Shown: piece by piece, positions 8,972 through 20,830 of the stretch
How the letters are laid out: every line of letters begins with the position of its first letter
Numbering within the stretch: position 1 is the stretch's first letter
Assembly (NCBI GenBank): GCA_011525685.1
Contig: WYBW01000075.1
Coordinates: forward strand, 17,070 to 81,069
From: Verrucomicrobiia bacterium
Lineage (GTDB): Bacteria > Verrucomicrobiota > Verrucomicrobiia > Limisphaerales > JADLHS01
DNA: 64,000 nt
Reading direction: 5' to 3'
Notes under the pieces: generated by a model
The model's database searches: none
Told to the model about the DNA's origin: nothing
The model's input: the letters and a program-made list of their open reading frames with translations, nothing else
Position numbers and translations under genes: made by a program

Positions 8972-9433
8972 TTATTCCCCCACACTATTTAGCGCGGCGT
9001 CCCGGATGTCCGGGGTAAGATACATGCCCGCTTCCTGGTCGAGCCGTGCGAGCAAGGTTCGCGCGGAAGGAATAAGCACTTTGCGTTTTGCCAGGAGCAC
9101 GACGCCCAGCAGGCCGATCACAGCCACGCCTTCCTGGACGGCGAGTTTGCGGCCTTTGCGTTCGTCAATCAGCAGTCGGTCGGCCTGGAGTTCTCGCGCC
9201 AATTCTATCGCCTCGGCTTCGGCCGCATCCACGATCTCAGCATATTTGCCCACTTGGGCGGTGTCTTGGACGGTGGCGGTGCGCAACCAATCTGGGAGCG
9301 GAGAATGGTTGCGGGTCAGTTCGCGGCGAACGGCCTCGGGGACGATGACTTCGTGGAAAAGGTTGGGCAACAGCGTCGCTTCACCCACCGTCAGCAGCGC
9401 TGTGAGCGGTGATGTATCGGAAACGACAATCAT
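8972..9433 (-). CDS. DUF3368-type PIN-domain toxin
   Basis: This 153-residue protein begins VVSDTSPLTAL, the N-terminal Asp motif of PIN nucleases. It has a conserved acidic run DAAEAEAIELA and LLIDERKGR in the middle, and a hydrophobic GLLGVVLLAK segment, all typical of DUF3368 proteins. Members act as putative Mg-dependent ribonucleases in toxin-antitoxin pairs. Its start codon overlaps the end of the UPF0175 gene by 4 bp, so the antitoxin comes first and the pair is translationally coupled. Length and motifs look intact. Confidence 0.87.
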   Translation of the reverse strand: MIVVSDTSPLTALLTVGEATLLPNLFHEVIVPEAVRRELTRNHSPLPDWLRTATVQDTAQVGKYAEIVDAAEAEAIELARELQADRLLIDERKGRKLAVQEGVAVIGLLGVVLLAKRKVLIPSARTLLARLDQEAGMYLTPDIRDAALNSVGE

Positions 9434-9675
9434 CGCGCGGCGAGGGCTTCAACGGCGCGCAAGTCGGCGGCCAGTTCCTCCCTGCCGTAGTGAATGGGAA
9501 TGCGACGCCGACCGAGTTCGCGCAGGAAAGCAGCCTGGGAAAGCCCGGCAACTTCTGCCGCCTGCCCGAGCGTGGCTTCCTCAGTCACAAAGAGGCCAAT
9601 GGCCAGATGCAGGGACATCTCGCGTGGCGAGAGTCGCGCTTCAAGATGTTCAGGCAAGGTCAGCGTCATTTCCAT
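9430..9675 (-). CDS. UPF0175 family antitoxin
   Basis: 81 residues with the UPF0175 layout: a short beta N-terminus (MTLTLPEHLEARL), a helix region SLHLAIGLFVTEEATLGQAAEVAGLSQ containing a helix-turn-helix, and a C-terminal FLRELGRRRIPIHYG motif that is the family hallmark. It probably neutralises the DUF3368 toxin encoded next to it and may autoregulate the pair. It lies 5' of the toxin on the minus strand with a 4-bp overlap. Confidence 0.88.
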   Translation of the reverse strand: MEMTLTLPEHLEARLSPREMSLHLAIGLFVTEEATLGQAAEVAGLSQAAFLRELGRRRIPIHYGREELAADLRAVEALAAR

Positions 9676-9762
9676 TTGTTATTCTGCCAGTCATCCTATC
9701 ACGCAACGCCGATATGGCAATCATCGCCTTCTTGCAGAACCGATTGAACCCACCCTCACAAC

Positions 9763-10545
9763 ATGAGCACGAATAAACAGAAGTTGTTTGCAAGGAGAAG
9801 CATTTGCCTGGGCGCGTACGGCCTCTTGCTCGCCTCTATTGGCATGGCCTCCGGCATTCCCGAACCCGCGCTCATTCTTTATGGCAGTGTCACCAACACG
9901 GCCGGCCCACTCCTGCTCACGTCGGGCGGGGTGAATTGGCTGGTTGTCGGCGCGGCCTCCAGTGCCTCGGCCTCCTCGACCATTGCCAGCGTGAACGGCC
10001 AGTTTTTCTACGTCGCCCGCATCCCGTTTGAAACCCGTTCCGCCGGTAACCTCACGTTCACTCCGTCGCCCAACACGCTGCCGCTCACCGCCGCCCCAAG
10101 CAATTTTACCCGGTCGGCCACGGTGATTGGCGTCGTCGCCACACTCGTTCCGCCCGCCTCCACCAACTTCACCTTCAGCAAAGCCGACCGAGGCCGCATC
10201 GAGCGCGTGGACCTGCTGGTCAATCTGCCCCTTGATCCCGCCCTCGACTCCGACGGCGATGGAGTGCCCGATTGGGCCGAACTCATCGCCGGCACGGATC
10301 CTTACGATCCGGATTCCGTCTTCAAAGCCTCCACCGAGCTTCAACCCGCCTCCGGCGGCGGCCTGATCATCAAATGGGCCAGTGTGGCCGGCAAAACCTA
10401 CTCGATACATCGCAGCACGAACTTATCCCAAGGCTTCAGCCTGCTGGTGGACAATCTCCCAGCCACCGCACCGCAGAACCAATACACCGATTCCACCGCC
10501 ACCACTGCCGGACCATACTTCTATCGCATCGCCGTAAGTCCGTAG
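9763..10545 (+). CDS. Exported DxDxDG-motif protein
   Basis: 260 residues with an N-terminal signal segment (CLGAYGLLLASIGMASG). A beta-rich region follows, then the calcium motif DSDGDGVPDWAEL and GTDPYDPDS (about residues 165-185), and a tail module KTYSIHRSTNLSQGF to YFYRIAVSP. The tail is the same module type as in the exported proteins at 6083 and 6994. It is a paralogue in style rather than part of their operon, because the toxin-antitoxin pair lies in between on the other strand. Function unknown. Confidence 0.75.
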   Translation: MSTNKQKLFARRSICLGAYGLLLASIGMASGIPEPALILYGSVTNTAGPLLLTSGGVNWLVVGAASSASASSTIASVNGQFFYVARIPFETRSAGNLTFTPSPNTLPLTAAPSNFTRSATVIGVVATLVPPASTNFTFSKADRGRIERVDLLVNLPLDPALDSDGDGVPDWAELIAGTDPYDPDSVFKASTELQPASGGGLIIKWASVAGKTYSIHRSTNLSQGFSLLVDNLPATAPQNQYTDSTATTAGPYFYRIAVSP

Positions 10546-10720
10546 CGGGATTCAGGTCAATTGTACCTTGTCCGGAGGGTCGTGCAGGCTGCTGGTTGCG
10601 CGTTCCCCCGGTGTCCCCCTGCCGGTTGAGGCCTTCGTTTGAGGCCCGTTTGAGGATTGATTCCTGTCAGGGAGTCGTTCAAGCTGCGGCCCGGCAACCG
10701 ACAATTCAGACCACGGGCTT

Positions 10721-12976
10721 ATGAAAACCAACTCTCACCACTGGCATTTCTTCCGTGCGGGCGGCTTTGATCAGGTCAAACTCGAATCCGGCGCGGACTA
10801 CACGCACCTCGAGCAGCTCGACCAGAAGCTCTGGGTCGCGCTGGCCTGCCCGACCACCGGGCTGGAGTTCGATTCCAAAACCGCCGCGCTCATTGACACG
10901 GACAAGGATGGGCGCATCCGCGCGCCCGAGCTGATCGCCGCCATCAAGTGGGCCGCCTCGATGCTCAAGAATCCCGACGACCTTGCCAAGGGCGGCGACT
11001 CCATTCCGCTCTCCGCCATCAACGACACTTCGCCGGAGGGCAAACAACTGCTGGCTTCCGCCAGACAAATTTGCGCCAACCTCGGCAAGGCGGACGCCAC
11101 CGCCATTTCGCTCGCCGATGCCTCGGATGCGAACAAGATTTTCACCAACACAACCCTCAATGGCGATGGGGTAATCCTCCCGGAGTCCGCCGGCGACGAT
11201 GCCACGAAAGCGGTCATCAACGACATCATCGCCTGCCTTGGCGCGGTGACGGATCGCTCGGGCAAACCGGGCATTGACCAGGCCAAGGCGGACACGTTCT
11301 TCGCCGAGTGCGCCGCGTTCGAGGCGTGGAACAAGAAGGCGGAGACGGATGCGGCCAACATCCTGCCGGCGGGTGACGGCACCGCCGCCGCGGCCGCCGC
11401 CGTCCGGGCAATCAAGGGCAAGGTGGATGATTACTTTGGCCGCTGCCGGCTGGCGGCGTTCGATCCGCGCGCCGTCGCGTTGCTCAACCGGAAGGAGGAG
11501 GAGTATCTGGCGGTGGCGGCGAAGGACCTGAGCATCACAGCCGCGGAGATCGCCGACTTTCCACTCGCGCAGGTTGCCGCCGGCAAACCGCTGCCGCTCA
11601 AAGGGCCGATCAATCCCGCTCATGCCGCCGCCGTGGCCACGCTGCACGCCGCCGCCGTGAAACCGTTGCTCGGCGACAAAACCGAGCTGACTGAATCGGA
11701 CTGGACGGCGTTGCAGGCCAAACTCGGGGCGTTCGAGTGCTGGACGGCGGGCAAGGCGGGCGCGGCGGTTGAGAAACTGGGTTTGCCGCGCGTGCGGGAC
11801 ATCCTCGGCGGCAAGGCGCGCGACAACATCAACGCGCTGATTCTCAAGGACAAGGCGCTGGAGCCCGAGGCCACCGCCATTGCCAACGTGGAGAAGCTTT
11901 GCCGTTTTGTCCGCGATCTGCGGACGTTGTGCGTCAACTTCGTCAACTTCAAGGACCTTTACGCCGGGGAGCGGCCCGCCATTTTCCAGTGCGGCACGTT
12001 GTATCTGGATCAACGTTCCTGCACGCTCTGTCTGCCGGTGGACGACGCCGGCAAGCACGCCACCATGGCGGGTCTGGCGGGTGCATATCTGGCCTATTGT
12101 GATTGCGTGCGCAAGGGTACGGGGGAGAAGAAATCCATTGTGGCGATTTTCTCCCAGGGCGACGACGACAACCTGATGGTGGGGCGCAACGGACTGTTTT
12201 ACGACCGCCAGGGACGTGACTGGGACGCCACGATCACCAAGGTGGTCGCCAACCCGATCAGTTTGCGCCAGGCCTTCTGGTCGCCCTACAAGAAACTCGT
12301 GCGGATGATCGAGGAGATGATCGCCAAGCGCGCCGCCGCCGCCGACACGGCTTCCACCGCCAAGCTGGAATCCACGGCGACCACCGTGGCCACGGCGGAC
12401 AAGGCCAAGCCCGCCGAGCCGGCCAAGAAAGTGGACGTGGGAGCGGTCGCCGCGATGGGCGTGGCGGTGGGCGCCATCGGCACGGCCTTTGCCTACTTCA
12501 TGGGGCTGTTCAAAGGTATCGCGCCCTGGCAACTGCCGTTGATCATCCTCGGGATCATGTTGTTGATTTCGTTGCCGTCGCTGGTGCTGGCGTTCATCAA
12601 GCTCCGCAAGCGCAACCTGGGGCCGATTCTGGATGCCAATGGCTGGGCCGTGAACGCGAAGGCGCGGATCAACGTGCCGTTTGGCACCTCCCTCACCGGC
12701 ATTGCCAAGCTGCCGCCCGGTTCGCACGTGGACGTGAGCGACAAATACGCCGAGAAATCCGCCGTGTGGCCCAAGGTGTTGATCGTCCTGTTCGTGGTCT
12801 GGTGGCTCTATGCCTTCCTCAACGACGACGTGGGCCGCTTGTATCGCTGGACCGACGGCAAATACGGCAAGCCCCCGGCGGAAGTGCAAAAACTGCTCGA
12901 CGAACAAAAGGCCGCGGAGAGAGCCGCCGCTGAAGCCAAAGCCGCCGCCGAGGCCGCCGCCGCGGAAGCGAAGTGA
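10721..12976 (+). CDS. Large EF-hand protein with C-terminal membrane segments
   Basis: 751 residues with no signal peptide. The start is followed by HWHFFRAGGFDQVKL. An EF-hand-like loop DTDKDGRIRAPEL lies at about residues 58-70 and a second weaker one (TTLNGDGVILPES) at about 143-155. Residues 200-540 are a soluble domain not recognised, with LCLPVDDAGKHATMAGLAG and a GRNGLFYDRQGRDWDATI segment. Two hydrophobic segments (about 570-595 and 605-630) and another (WPKVLIVLFVVWWLYAF, about 685) imply membrane anchoring. The C-terminus is an Ala/Lys/Glu helical tail. The combination suggests a calcium-responsive membrane-associated protein. No enzymatic function can be assigned. Confidence 0.75.
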   Translation: MKTNSHHWHFFRAGGFDQVKLESGADYTHLEQLDQKLWVALACPTTGLEFDSKTAALIDTDKDGRIRAPELIAAIKWAASMLKNPDDLAKGGDSIPLSAINDTSPEGKQLLASARQICANLGKADATAISLADASDANKIFTNTTLNGDGVILPESAGDDATKAVINDIIACLGAVTDRSGKPGIDQAKADTFFAECAAFEAWNKKAETDAANILPAGDGTAAAAAAVRAIKGKVDDYFGRCRLAAFDPRAVALLNRKEEEYLAVAAKDLSITAAEIADFPLAQVAAGKPLPLKGPINPAHAAAVATLHAAAVKPLLGDKTELTESDWTALQAKLGAFECWTAGKAGAAVEKLGLPRVRDILGGKARDNINALILKDKALEPEATAIANVEKLCRFVRDLRTLCVNFVNFKDLYAGERPAIFQCGTLYLDQRSCTLCLPVDDAGKHATMAGLAGAYLAYCDCVRKGTGEKKSIVAIFSQGDDDNLMVGRNGLFYDRQGRDWDATITKVVANPISLRQAFWSPYKKLVRMIEEMIAKRAAAADTASTAKLESTATTVATADKAKPAEPAKKVDVGAVAAMGVAVGAIGTAFAYFMGLFKGIAPWQLPLIILGIMLLISLPSLVLAFIKLRKRNLGPILDANGWAVNAKARINVPFGTSLTGIAKLPPGSHVDVSDKYAEKSAVWPKVLIVLFVVWWLYAFLNDDVGRLYRWTDGKYGKPPAEVQKLLDEQKAAERAAAEAKAAAEAAAAEAK

Positions 12977-13336
12977 GTTGACTTGACCTACGCCGTGGTC
13001 AGCGGATCAAGGCCAGCCAACAAGGCCATTGATGCGGACCAGGCCCAAAACAGTCGTCCCTGTCGGCGACGAGGGCGTCGTGGCCACGCCGTCTCCGCGG
13101 TGAGGCTGAGTTCGAACCCTGCGATCGGAAGTGGCGGCTCAAGGGGTGGAACGGCTTGCGCTGCGAGCCGTAACCAGGCGTATGGCGGCGCAGCCCTTCA
13201 CCGCGACGTTCCGCCCGCTCTGCGCGGGCGAAGTGCTCGCAGCGCGAGCACTGCTACCACCCAGGTTGCCCCTTCAGCCACTCCTGTTTGACCAAAGATT
13301 GCCTGGCCCGCGGGCGTTGCGTAACCTGCGCCGCCT
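12977..13336. other. Intergenic region with two adjacent GC hairpins
   Basis: No coding frame is supported. CGCCCGC/GCGGGCG forms a hairpin near 13213-13229. It is followed at once by AGTGCTCGC-AGC-GCGAGCACT (13232-13252), a perfect 9-bp stem with a 3-nt loop. Neither is followed by a T run, so they look like repeat units rather than classical terminators. Confidence 0.45.
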
Positions 13337-15070
13337 GTGACAAAGGCATTACGCAAAGAACGACCCGTGCGGGTGGGTTTGATCTCGCTCGGCTGCGCCA
13401 AGAACCTGGTGGACGCCGAGATCATGCTCGGGTCATTGCTCAAGGAAGGCGCGGAAATCACCAACGACGCCGCGCAGGCGGACGTGGTGATCGTGAACAC
13501 CTGCTCGTTCATTGACTCCGCGCAGGAGGAGAGCGTGGATGCCATTCTGGAGTCCGCCGAAGTCCGTGAGGCGAGAAACCGCGGCCAGGGCCTCGTGGTT
13601 TCCGGCTGCCTGCCCCAACGATTCCGCGACGAACTGCCGAAGCTGTTCCCCGAAGTGGACGCGTTCATGGGAATTGATCAGGTGGCCAGCGTCGGTGAAA
13701 TCGTCCGGCAGGCCATCGCCCGGCGCGCCGCACGGCAGGAAGATGCGAGTTCCCAGCCCAAGAGCCCAAAGACCAAAGTCGTCGCCCGGCTGGCCGATTT
13801 GGAGCGGCACAAGCCAACAACCTCCCGGCACGATGCGTCCGAGTCCTTGCGGGGGACAGACAAGTTTGGCAGGACCAGAACCGTCATCGGCCCGGCCGCG
13901 CAAACCAAGGTCTCCGCCGAATCGGCAAGAGCGCCGGGAGAGGGCGCCGCGCTCCTGGAGGTCAACGCGCGCCCGACCTACGTCCCCGACTACGCCACGC
14001 CGCGCTTTCGCCTCACGCCGCGACATTTTGCCTACGTGAAGATCGCCGAGGGCTGCAACCACCCGTGCAGCTTTTGCATCATCCCCCGGATGCGCGGCTC
14101 GCATCGCAGCCGGACGCCGGCGGACATCCTGGCCGAAGCCCGGGCGCTGATTGCCGACGGGGTGAAGGAGCTGAACCTGATTTCGCAGGACTCGACCTAC
14201 TACGGGCTGGACCTGCGTCCCAACCATTCGCGCGCGATCGCCTCGCCGGAGCGGTTTGGCTCGGCGGTGAAATCCCTGCCGGGGGAGGCGGCGACCCTCA
14301 GTACGCTGCTGCGCGAGTTGAACGCGCTGCGCGGTGACTTCTGGATTCGCCTGCTCTACACGCATCCCGCGCACTGGACGGATGAATTGATCAAAACGAT
14401 CGCGGCCTGCCGGAAGGTGGCGCGTTATGTGGACATTCCTTTGCAGCACATTCACGACAACATGCTGCAACGGATGCGGCGGGAAACCTCGCGGGCCTAC
14501 ATCGTGGACCTGTTGCGCAGAATCCGCGCCGGGGTGCCGGGCATCGCGTTGCGCACCACGTTCATCGTGGGTTTTCCGGGCGAAACCGAGGCGTGCTTCG
14601 AGGAGTTGCTGGCGTTCATCCGTGAAACCCGTTTCGAGCGGTTGGGCGTGTTTCCCTATTCGCGGGAGGACGGCACCCTGGCGGGGAAGATGGCGGCGCA
14701 AGTGCCCGAAAAACTCCGCCAGCGCCGCCGCGAACTGGCCATGGCGGCGCAACACGAGGTGGCGGTGCATGTCGCCGAATCGTTCGTGGGGCGCACGCTG
14801 CGGGTGCTCGTGGAAGGCGAAGCGCGGGCGGAGCAATTGCGGCAGGCCGGGGTGAGTTCGTGGGAGCATGGTCTTGTCCGCACGTCCGCGGCGCCGCCCG
14901 CGGAACTGGACGGAGGACGATACCTCGTCGCGCGCGGCGAGGCGGACGCGCCGGACATAGACGGCCGGGTGTATGTGCGGGCCGCGAAGCGCCGCCTGCC
15001 CCTCGGCCAGTTCGCCCGCGTCCGCATCATCGGCCACACGGACTACGATTTGATCGCGCAGCCGGCGTGA
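13337..15070 (+). CDS. rimO: Ribosomal protein S12 methylthiotransferase RimO, with insertions
   Basis: Radical SAM enzyme that adds a methylthio group to Asp88 of ribosomal protein uS12. GTG start. Order: UPF0004 domain (GLISLGCAKNLVDAE, VNTCSFI, VSGCLPQR with the three cluster cysteines), then the radical SAM motif C240-NHP-C244-SF-C247, then a TRAM domain at the end. At 577 residues it is about 130 longer than usual. The excess lies in a charged, low-complexity insert at about residues 132-208 that starts SSQPKSPKTK, one near 290-320 after YYGLDLRP, and one in the TRAM domain. The first is encoded by a CCCAAGA/CCAAAGT-like degenerate heptamer tract. All catalytic motifs are intact, so the gene is probably functional. 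Confidence 0.93.
   Translation: MTKALRKERPVRVGLISLGCAKNLVDAEIMLGSLLKEGAEITNDAAQADVVIVNTCSFIDSAQEESVDAILESAEVREARNRGQGLVVSGCLPQRFRDELPKLFPEVDAFMGIDQVASVGEIVRQAIARRAARQEDASSQPKSPKTKVVARLADLERHKPTTSRHDASESLRGTDKFGRTRTVIGPAAQTKVSAESARAPGEGAALLEVNARPTYVPDYATPRFRLTPRHFAYVKIAEGCNHPCSFCIIPRMRGSHRSRTPADILAEARALIADGVKELNLISQDSTYYGLDLRPNHSRAIASPERFGSAVKSLPGEAATLSTLLRELNALRGDFWIRLLYTHPAHWTDELIKTIAACRKVARYVDIPLQHIHDNMLQRMRRETSRAYIVDLLRRIRAGVPGIALRTTFIVGFPGETEACFEELLAFIRETRFERLGVFPYSREDGTLAGKMAAQVPEKLRQRRRELAMAAQHEVAVHVAESFVGRTLRVLVEGEARAEQLRQAGVSSWEHGLVRTSAAPPAELDGGRYLVARGEADAPDIDGRVYVRAAKRRLPLGQFARVRIIGHTDYDLIAQPA
13750..13797 (+). repeat. Degenerate heptamer tract inside rimO
   Basis: CCCAGCCCAAGAGCCCAAAG and the following ACCAAAGTC read as diverged copies of a 7-bp unit. 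The tract stays in frame and encodes a Ser/Pro/Lys-rich linker between the UPF0004 and radical SAM domains of rimO. Confidence 0.5.
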
Positions 15071-16002
15071 TCCGCTGGACCGCCTCACAGGACCGCGTCA
15101 CCCGGGGCCGTGAAACGGAACGCGGTTGGGCCGCACGTGCTTCCCGACTCTCGTGGCGCATCCCGATCAAAGGTGGTGAGGGTCGCGCTGCGATCCGCCC
15201 GTCGTGCGCGGTGGCGGGGCAGTTTGGGGAGAGATTCCTCTGGCAAAAGCTCGCGCACTGAACCCCTGAACCGCCTGGGAGGGGCGTAACGCCGGTTTTC
15301 CAACCGGCCCCGCCTGCCCAGTGGAATAAAGCGGGTGGTGAGCACTGTATTACTCTCCGTCAGAATACTCGTGGCCCGCGAAGCAGTTCCGAGCGATACG
15401 GTTTTTGTTGTCACCTTTCTCCTCTACTCCCTTTCGCCCGGACAGGCGGGACGCGCTGTCCCACGTTGGTTGCGGCTTCGCCGCGCTGTGAACGCTCGTC
15501 GAAAGACCCCCGGCCCGCGCCGAATGGAAAGTCGGCGTTACAGACCGGCGGTTCATGGAGATCCGCATACGCGGCTGGGGGCGTGGTTCCGCCGGATGCT
15601 GCGTTCCCCACTCCAGGCTGAAGGCGGCGGCAAGAGCCTCTGGGACCATCGAATCAACCCGCCCGTCACCGGTGGCGAAAGGATGGGTTGCTCCATGGTG
15701 AGCCGCCAGCCGATAGGCCCTGAGCGTGTCCCGGTCCGCGAGGGTGTTCGTTCCAAAGGCCGCCTGCCACGCGTACAGCGCGGCGCTCGACTCATGCTCC
15801 TTCCGTTGCATTACGCCATCCACGTCGCCGCGGCGCAGAGACGTCAGAGTGTTCACACATTCAACCATGTCCGAGCGGTACGGCTGAATCGTCAACGGCT
15901 TCGCCGCACGGCGGAGAACACGCTGGTAATGCGCCGCCATGCCGGCGTCCCCCGAAGAACAGCCCCAGAAAGTTTCGCTGATGATCGCGCTGGTGGCCGT
16001 TT
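15071..16002. other. Non-coding or decayed DNA downstream of rimO
   Basis: No intact gene. A perfect hairpin GCCGGTT-TTCC-AACCGGC lies at 15291-15308 without a T run. 15520-15600 carries a repeat-like stretch (ATGGAAAGTCGGCGTTACAG). 15640-16002 may be the far, frameshifted 3' part of the RHS remnant on the minus strand, since a long open minus frame exists here, but no domain could be recognised in it. Confidence 0.4.
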
Positions 16003-16641
16003 TTACTTGGAAGCAATCCCTCGACTGCAGCCGCGGTGCGAACGCCCGCCACCTGGCGCCATGCACGTGTCGAAGTTCACCTTGCAATCGGCCCTGCATG
16101 CAGCAAGGCAGGCCTCGTTCTGAGCTGGACTGTTATCGTCCATGGAGGCTGCCCCATACTCAATCTCACAGCGATCATTGCAAGTGCGGAAAGTCCCCAA
16201 GCACGTGCTTCCTCCCGGCAGGAAGGGATACGGAAGGTCCTCCCCAGCTTTTTTGCTCTTGCCTCGGCCACTGTGATTCGAAATTCGTGCAAGGACACGG
16301 CGGCTTCGGCTTCCTTGGAGGCGGAGAGGGTTTTGGTCGTGATTCGAACCATGGGTCGGAGGGAAGACGCCCGTCCGCGTCTACGTTCGAGATCGGATTG
16401 TTCTGGGCGATGAAATACAGATTCATCCCACCTTCCTCTTGATCGGATGCCGATTCAGCCACCGTTGCAGATCGGGGGCAGACCAGCGGTAGCCGTAGTA
16501 GAAGCCGGGCGTGGCCAGCCATTCCTTCGACGAAAACCGATACCCATTTGCCCCGGCCAAGGCCCTGCTCGTCGAAACCGTGTTCCCATGCGCGTCATAC
16601 TTGTAGCTCGCCGCCAATAATTCTGGCGACAACTCTGGCGT
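16003..16641 (-). pseudogene. RHS core remnant, frameshifted and 5'-truncated
   Basis: Minus-strand frames carry YKYDAHGNTVSTS, YRFSSKEW, YYGYRW and LQRWLNRHPI, which is the RHS-associated core, then after a frame change EEGGMNLYFIAQNNPISNVD, its direct continuation. The break at about 16440 fits loss of a single C in an ATCCAAGAG context (DPIQEEGG became HPIKRKVG-stop). The Asp of the DPI motif is also replaced by His. A second frame change near 16180 leads to a Cys-rich stretch (ACLAACRADCKVNFDTC). Upstream the remnant stops at leuS, so the main RHS barrel is lost. Confidence 0.8.
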
Positions 16642-16678
16642 TGCTGCCGGGGGCGCCTTTGCCCAGAATTCGCCGCCT

Positions 16679-19597
<2,919 letters not shown>

Positions 19598-19645
19598 CCG
19601 CGCCAGATGAATGGCGTTGAAACGCTCGCGTCCCCACGCTCGTCC

Positions 19646-20725
19646 TCAGGTGAGGTGCGCGCCCTGGGTTTCGACATAGACGGCGTAAAGCGATTGGCTG
19701 GCCGCCATGAAAAGGCGATTGCGCTTCACGCCGCCGAAACAAAGATTCCCGCAGATTTCGGGCAGCAGGATCATCCCGATGCGCTCGCCCTCCGGCGAGA
19801 AGACATGCACGCCGTCGTAACCGTCACCCACCCAGCCCGCCGCCGCCCAGATGTTGCCCTCGATGTCCGCCCGGATCCCATCGGCGCCGCCGGCGCCCTT
19901 GCCCTTCAGTTCCATCGAACAAAACCGACGTTTGTTGCGCAGTTTCGTACTGTCCACGATGTCCCACACGTCAATGCCCTTGGGTGACGGACCGCCGGTG
20001 TCGGCCACGTAGAGTTTCTTGTAGTCCGGCGAGAAGCACAGACCGTTCGGTTTGAACCCTTCGTCGCTCACGAGGTCCAGCTTGCCGGACTTTGGGTCAA
20101 TCCGGTAAACGGCCTCCTTGATTTCAAGTTTGCCCTTGTGGCCTTCGTAGTTGCCCATGCTGCCGTAGCCGGGATCGGTGAACCAGATGCCGCCATCGGG
20201 ATGCACCACCGCGTCGTTGGGCGCGTTGAACGGTTTACCCTGCCACTGGTCGGCAAGGACCGTGACACGGCCATTGTGTTCGTAACGTACGACGCGGCGG
20301 TTGCCATGCTCGCAGGAAATTTGCCGTCCCTCGAAGTCGAACGTGTTGCCGTTGCTGTTGCCCGCGGGTTGCCGAAACACGCTGACGTGCCCGTCCTCGT
20401 CCAACCAGCGGAACTGGCGGTCGTTGGGAATGTCGCTCCAGACCAGATAACGGCCCACGCCGTTCCACGCGCATCCCTCCGCCCAGAGGGCGCCCGTGTG
20501 CAGCCGTTGAATTGGAGTGTTGCCGATCTTCCTGAACCGCGGATCGAGCGCGATGATGTCCTGATCCGGATACCGCACCGGCTTGTTGCCCGACCAGTCG
20601 CGCTCCGCCGCGCCAACCGCGCGCCCCAGCACTACAGCCGCTGCGGCGGTCGAGGCGTTTCTCAAGAAGCTTCGGCGATTGATGGTTTGGGCCACAGGTC
20701 GCGGATGGCAGGTGTTGGCAGGCAT
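19646..20725 (-). CDS. SMP-30/gluconolactonase/LRE family protein, Tat-exported
   Basis: 359 residues. The N-terminus has a twin-arginine motif (NRRSFLRNAS) and an Ala-rich h-region, so it is likely exported folded via Tat. The body is a six-bladed propeller with family signatures: EGCAWNGVGRYLVWSDIPN, FNAPNDAVVHPDGGIWFTDPGYGS, KPNGLCFSPDYKKLYVADTG and GGADGIRADIEGNIW. These carry the metal-binding Glu, Asn and Asp positions of gluconolactonases. It probably hydrolyses a sugar lactone, though the substrate is not predictable. It is convergent with leuS and downstream of the metal ATPase gene. Confidence 0.88.
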   Translation of the reverse strand: MPANTCHPRPVAQTINRRSFLRNASTAAAAVVLGRAVGAAERDWSGNKPVRYPDQDIIALDPRFRKIGNTPIQRLHTGALWAEGCAWNGVGRYLVWSDIPNDRQFRWLDEDGHVSVFRQPAGNSNGNTFDFEGRQISCEHGNRRVVRYEHNGRVTVLADQWQGKPFNAPNDAVVHPDGGIWFTDPGYGSMGNYEGHKGKLEIKEAVYRIDPKSGKLDLVSDEGFKPNGLCFSPDYKKLYVADTGGPSPKGIDVWDIVDSTKLRNKRRFCSMELKGKGAGGADGIRADIEGNIWAAAGWVGDGYDGVHVFSPEGERIGMILLPEICGNLCFGGVKRNRLFMAASQSLYAVYVETQGAHLT

Positions 20726-20830
20726 GGGTTTGACTGGGTTAAGGTGTTGGCGCGAGCTTGCCGTCCGCCCCCGGTCAATTCAACAAAAAGGTGAAAACAG
20801 ATCCCCAGGTTGCGCCGATCTGAATGTGGG

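Noticed and set aside
8427..9018. Several short plus-strand frames between the haloperoxidase and the toxin
   Set aside because: They are Arg/Pro-rich with no ribosome-binding site or motif and run through repeat-like DNA.
10706..12907. A 733-codon minus-strand frame opposite the EF-hand gene
   Set aside because: Compositional shadow (His/Arg/Gly-rich, no domain); the plus frame has EF-hand and membrane segments.
13433..15088. A 551-codon minus-strand frame over rimO
   Set aside because: No motif, and rimO on the plus strand is unmistakable.
15350..16099. A 249-codon minus-strand frame as a gene
   Set aside because: It overlaps a repeat-like stretch at 15520-15600 and lacks recognisable motifs. 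At best it is the out-of-frame tail of the RHS remnant.
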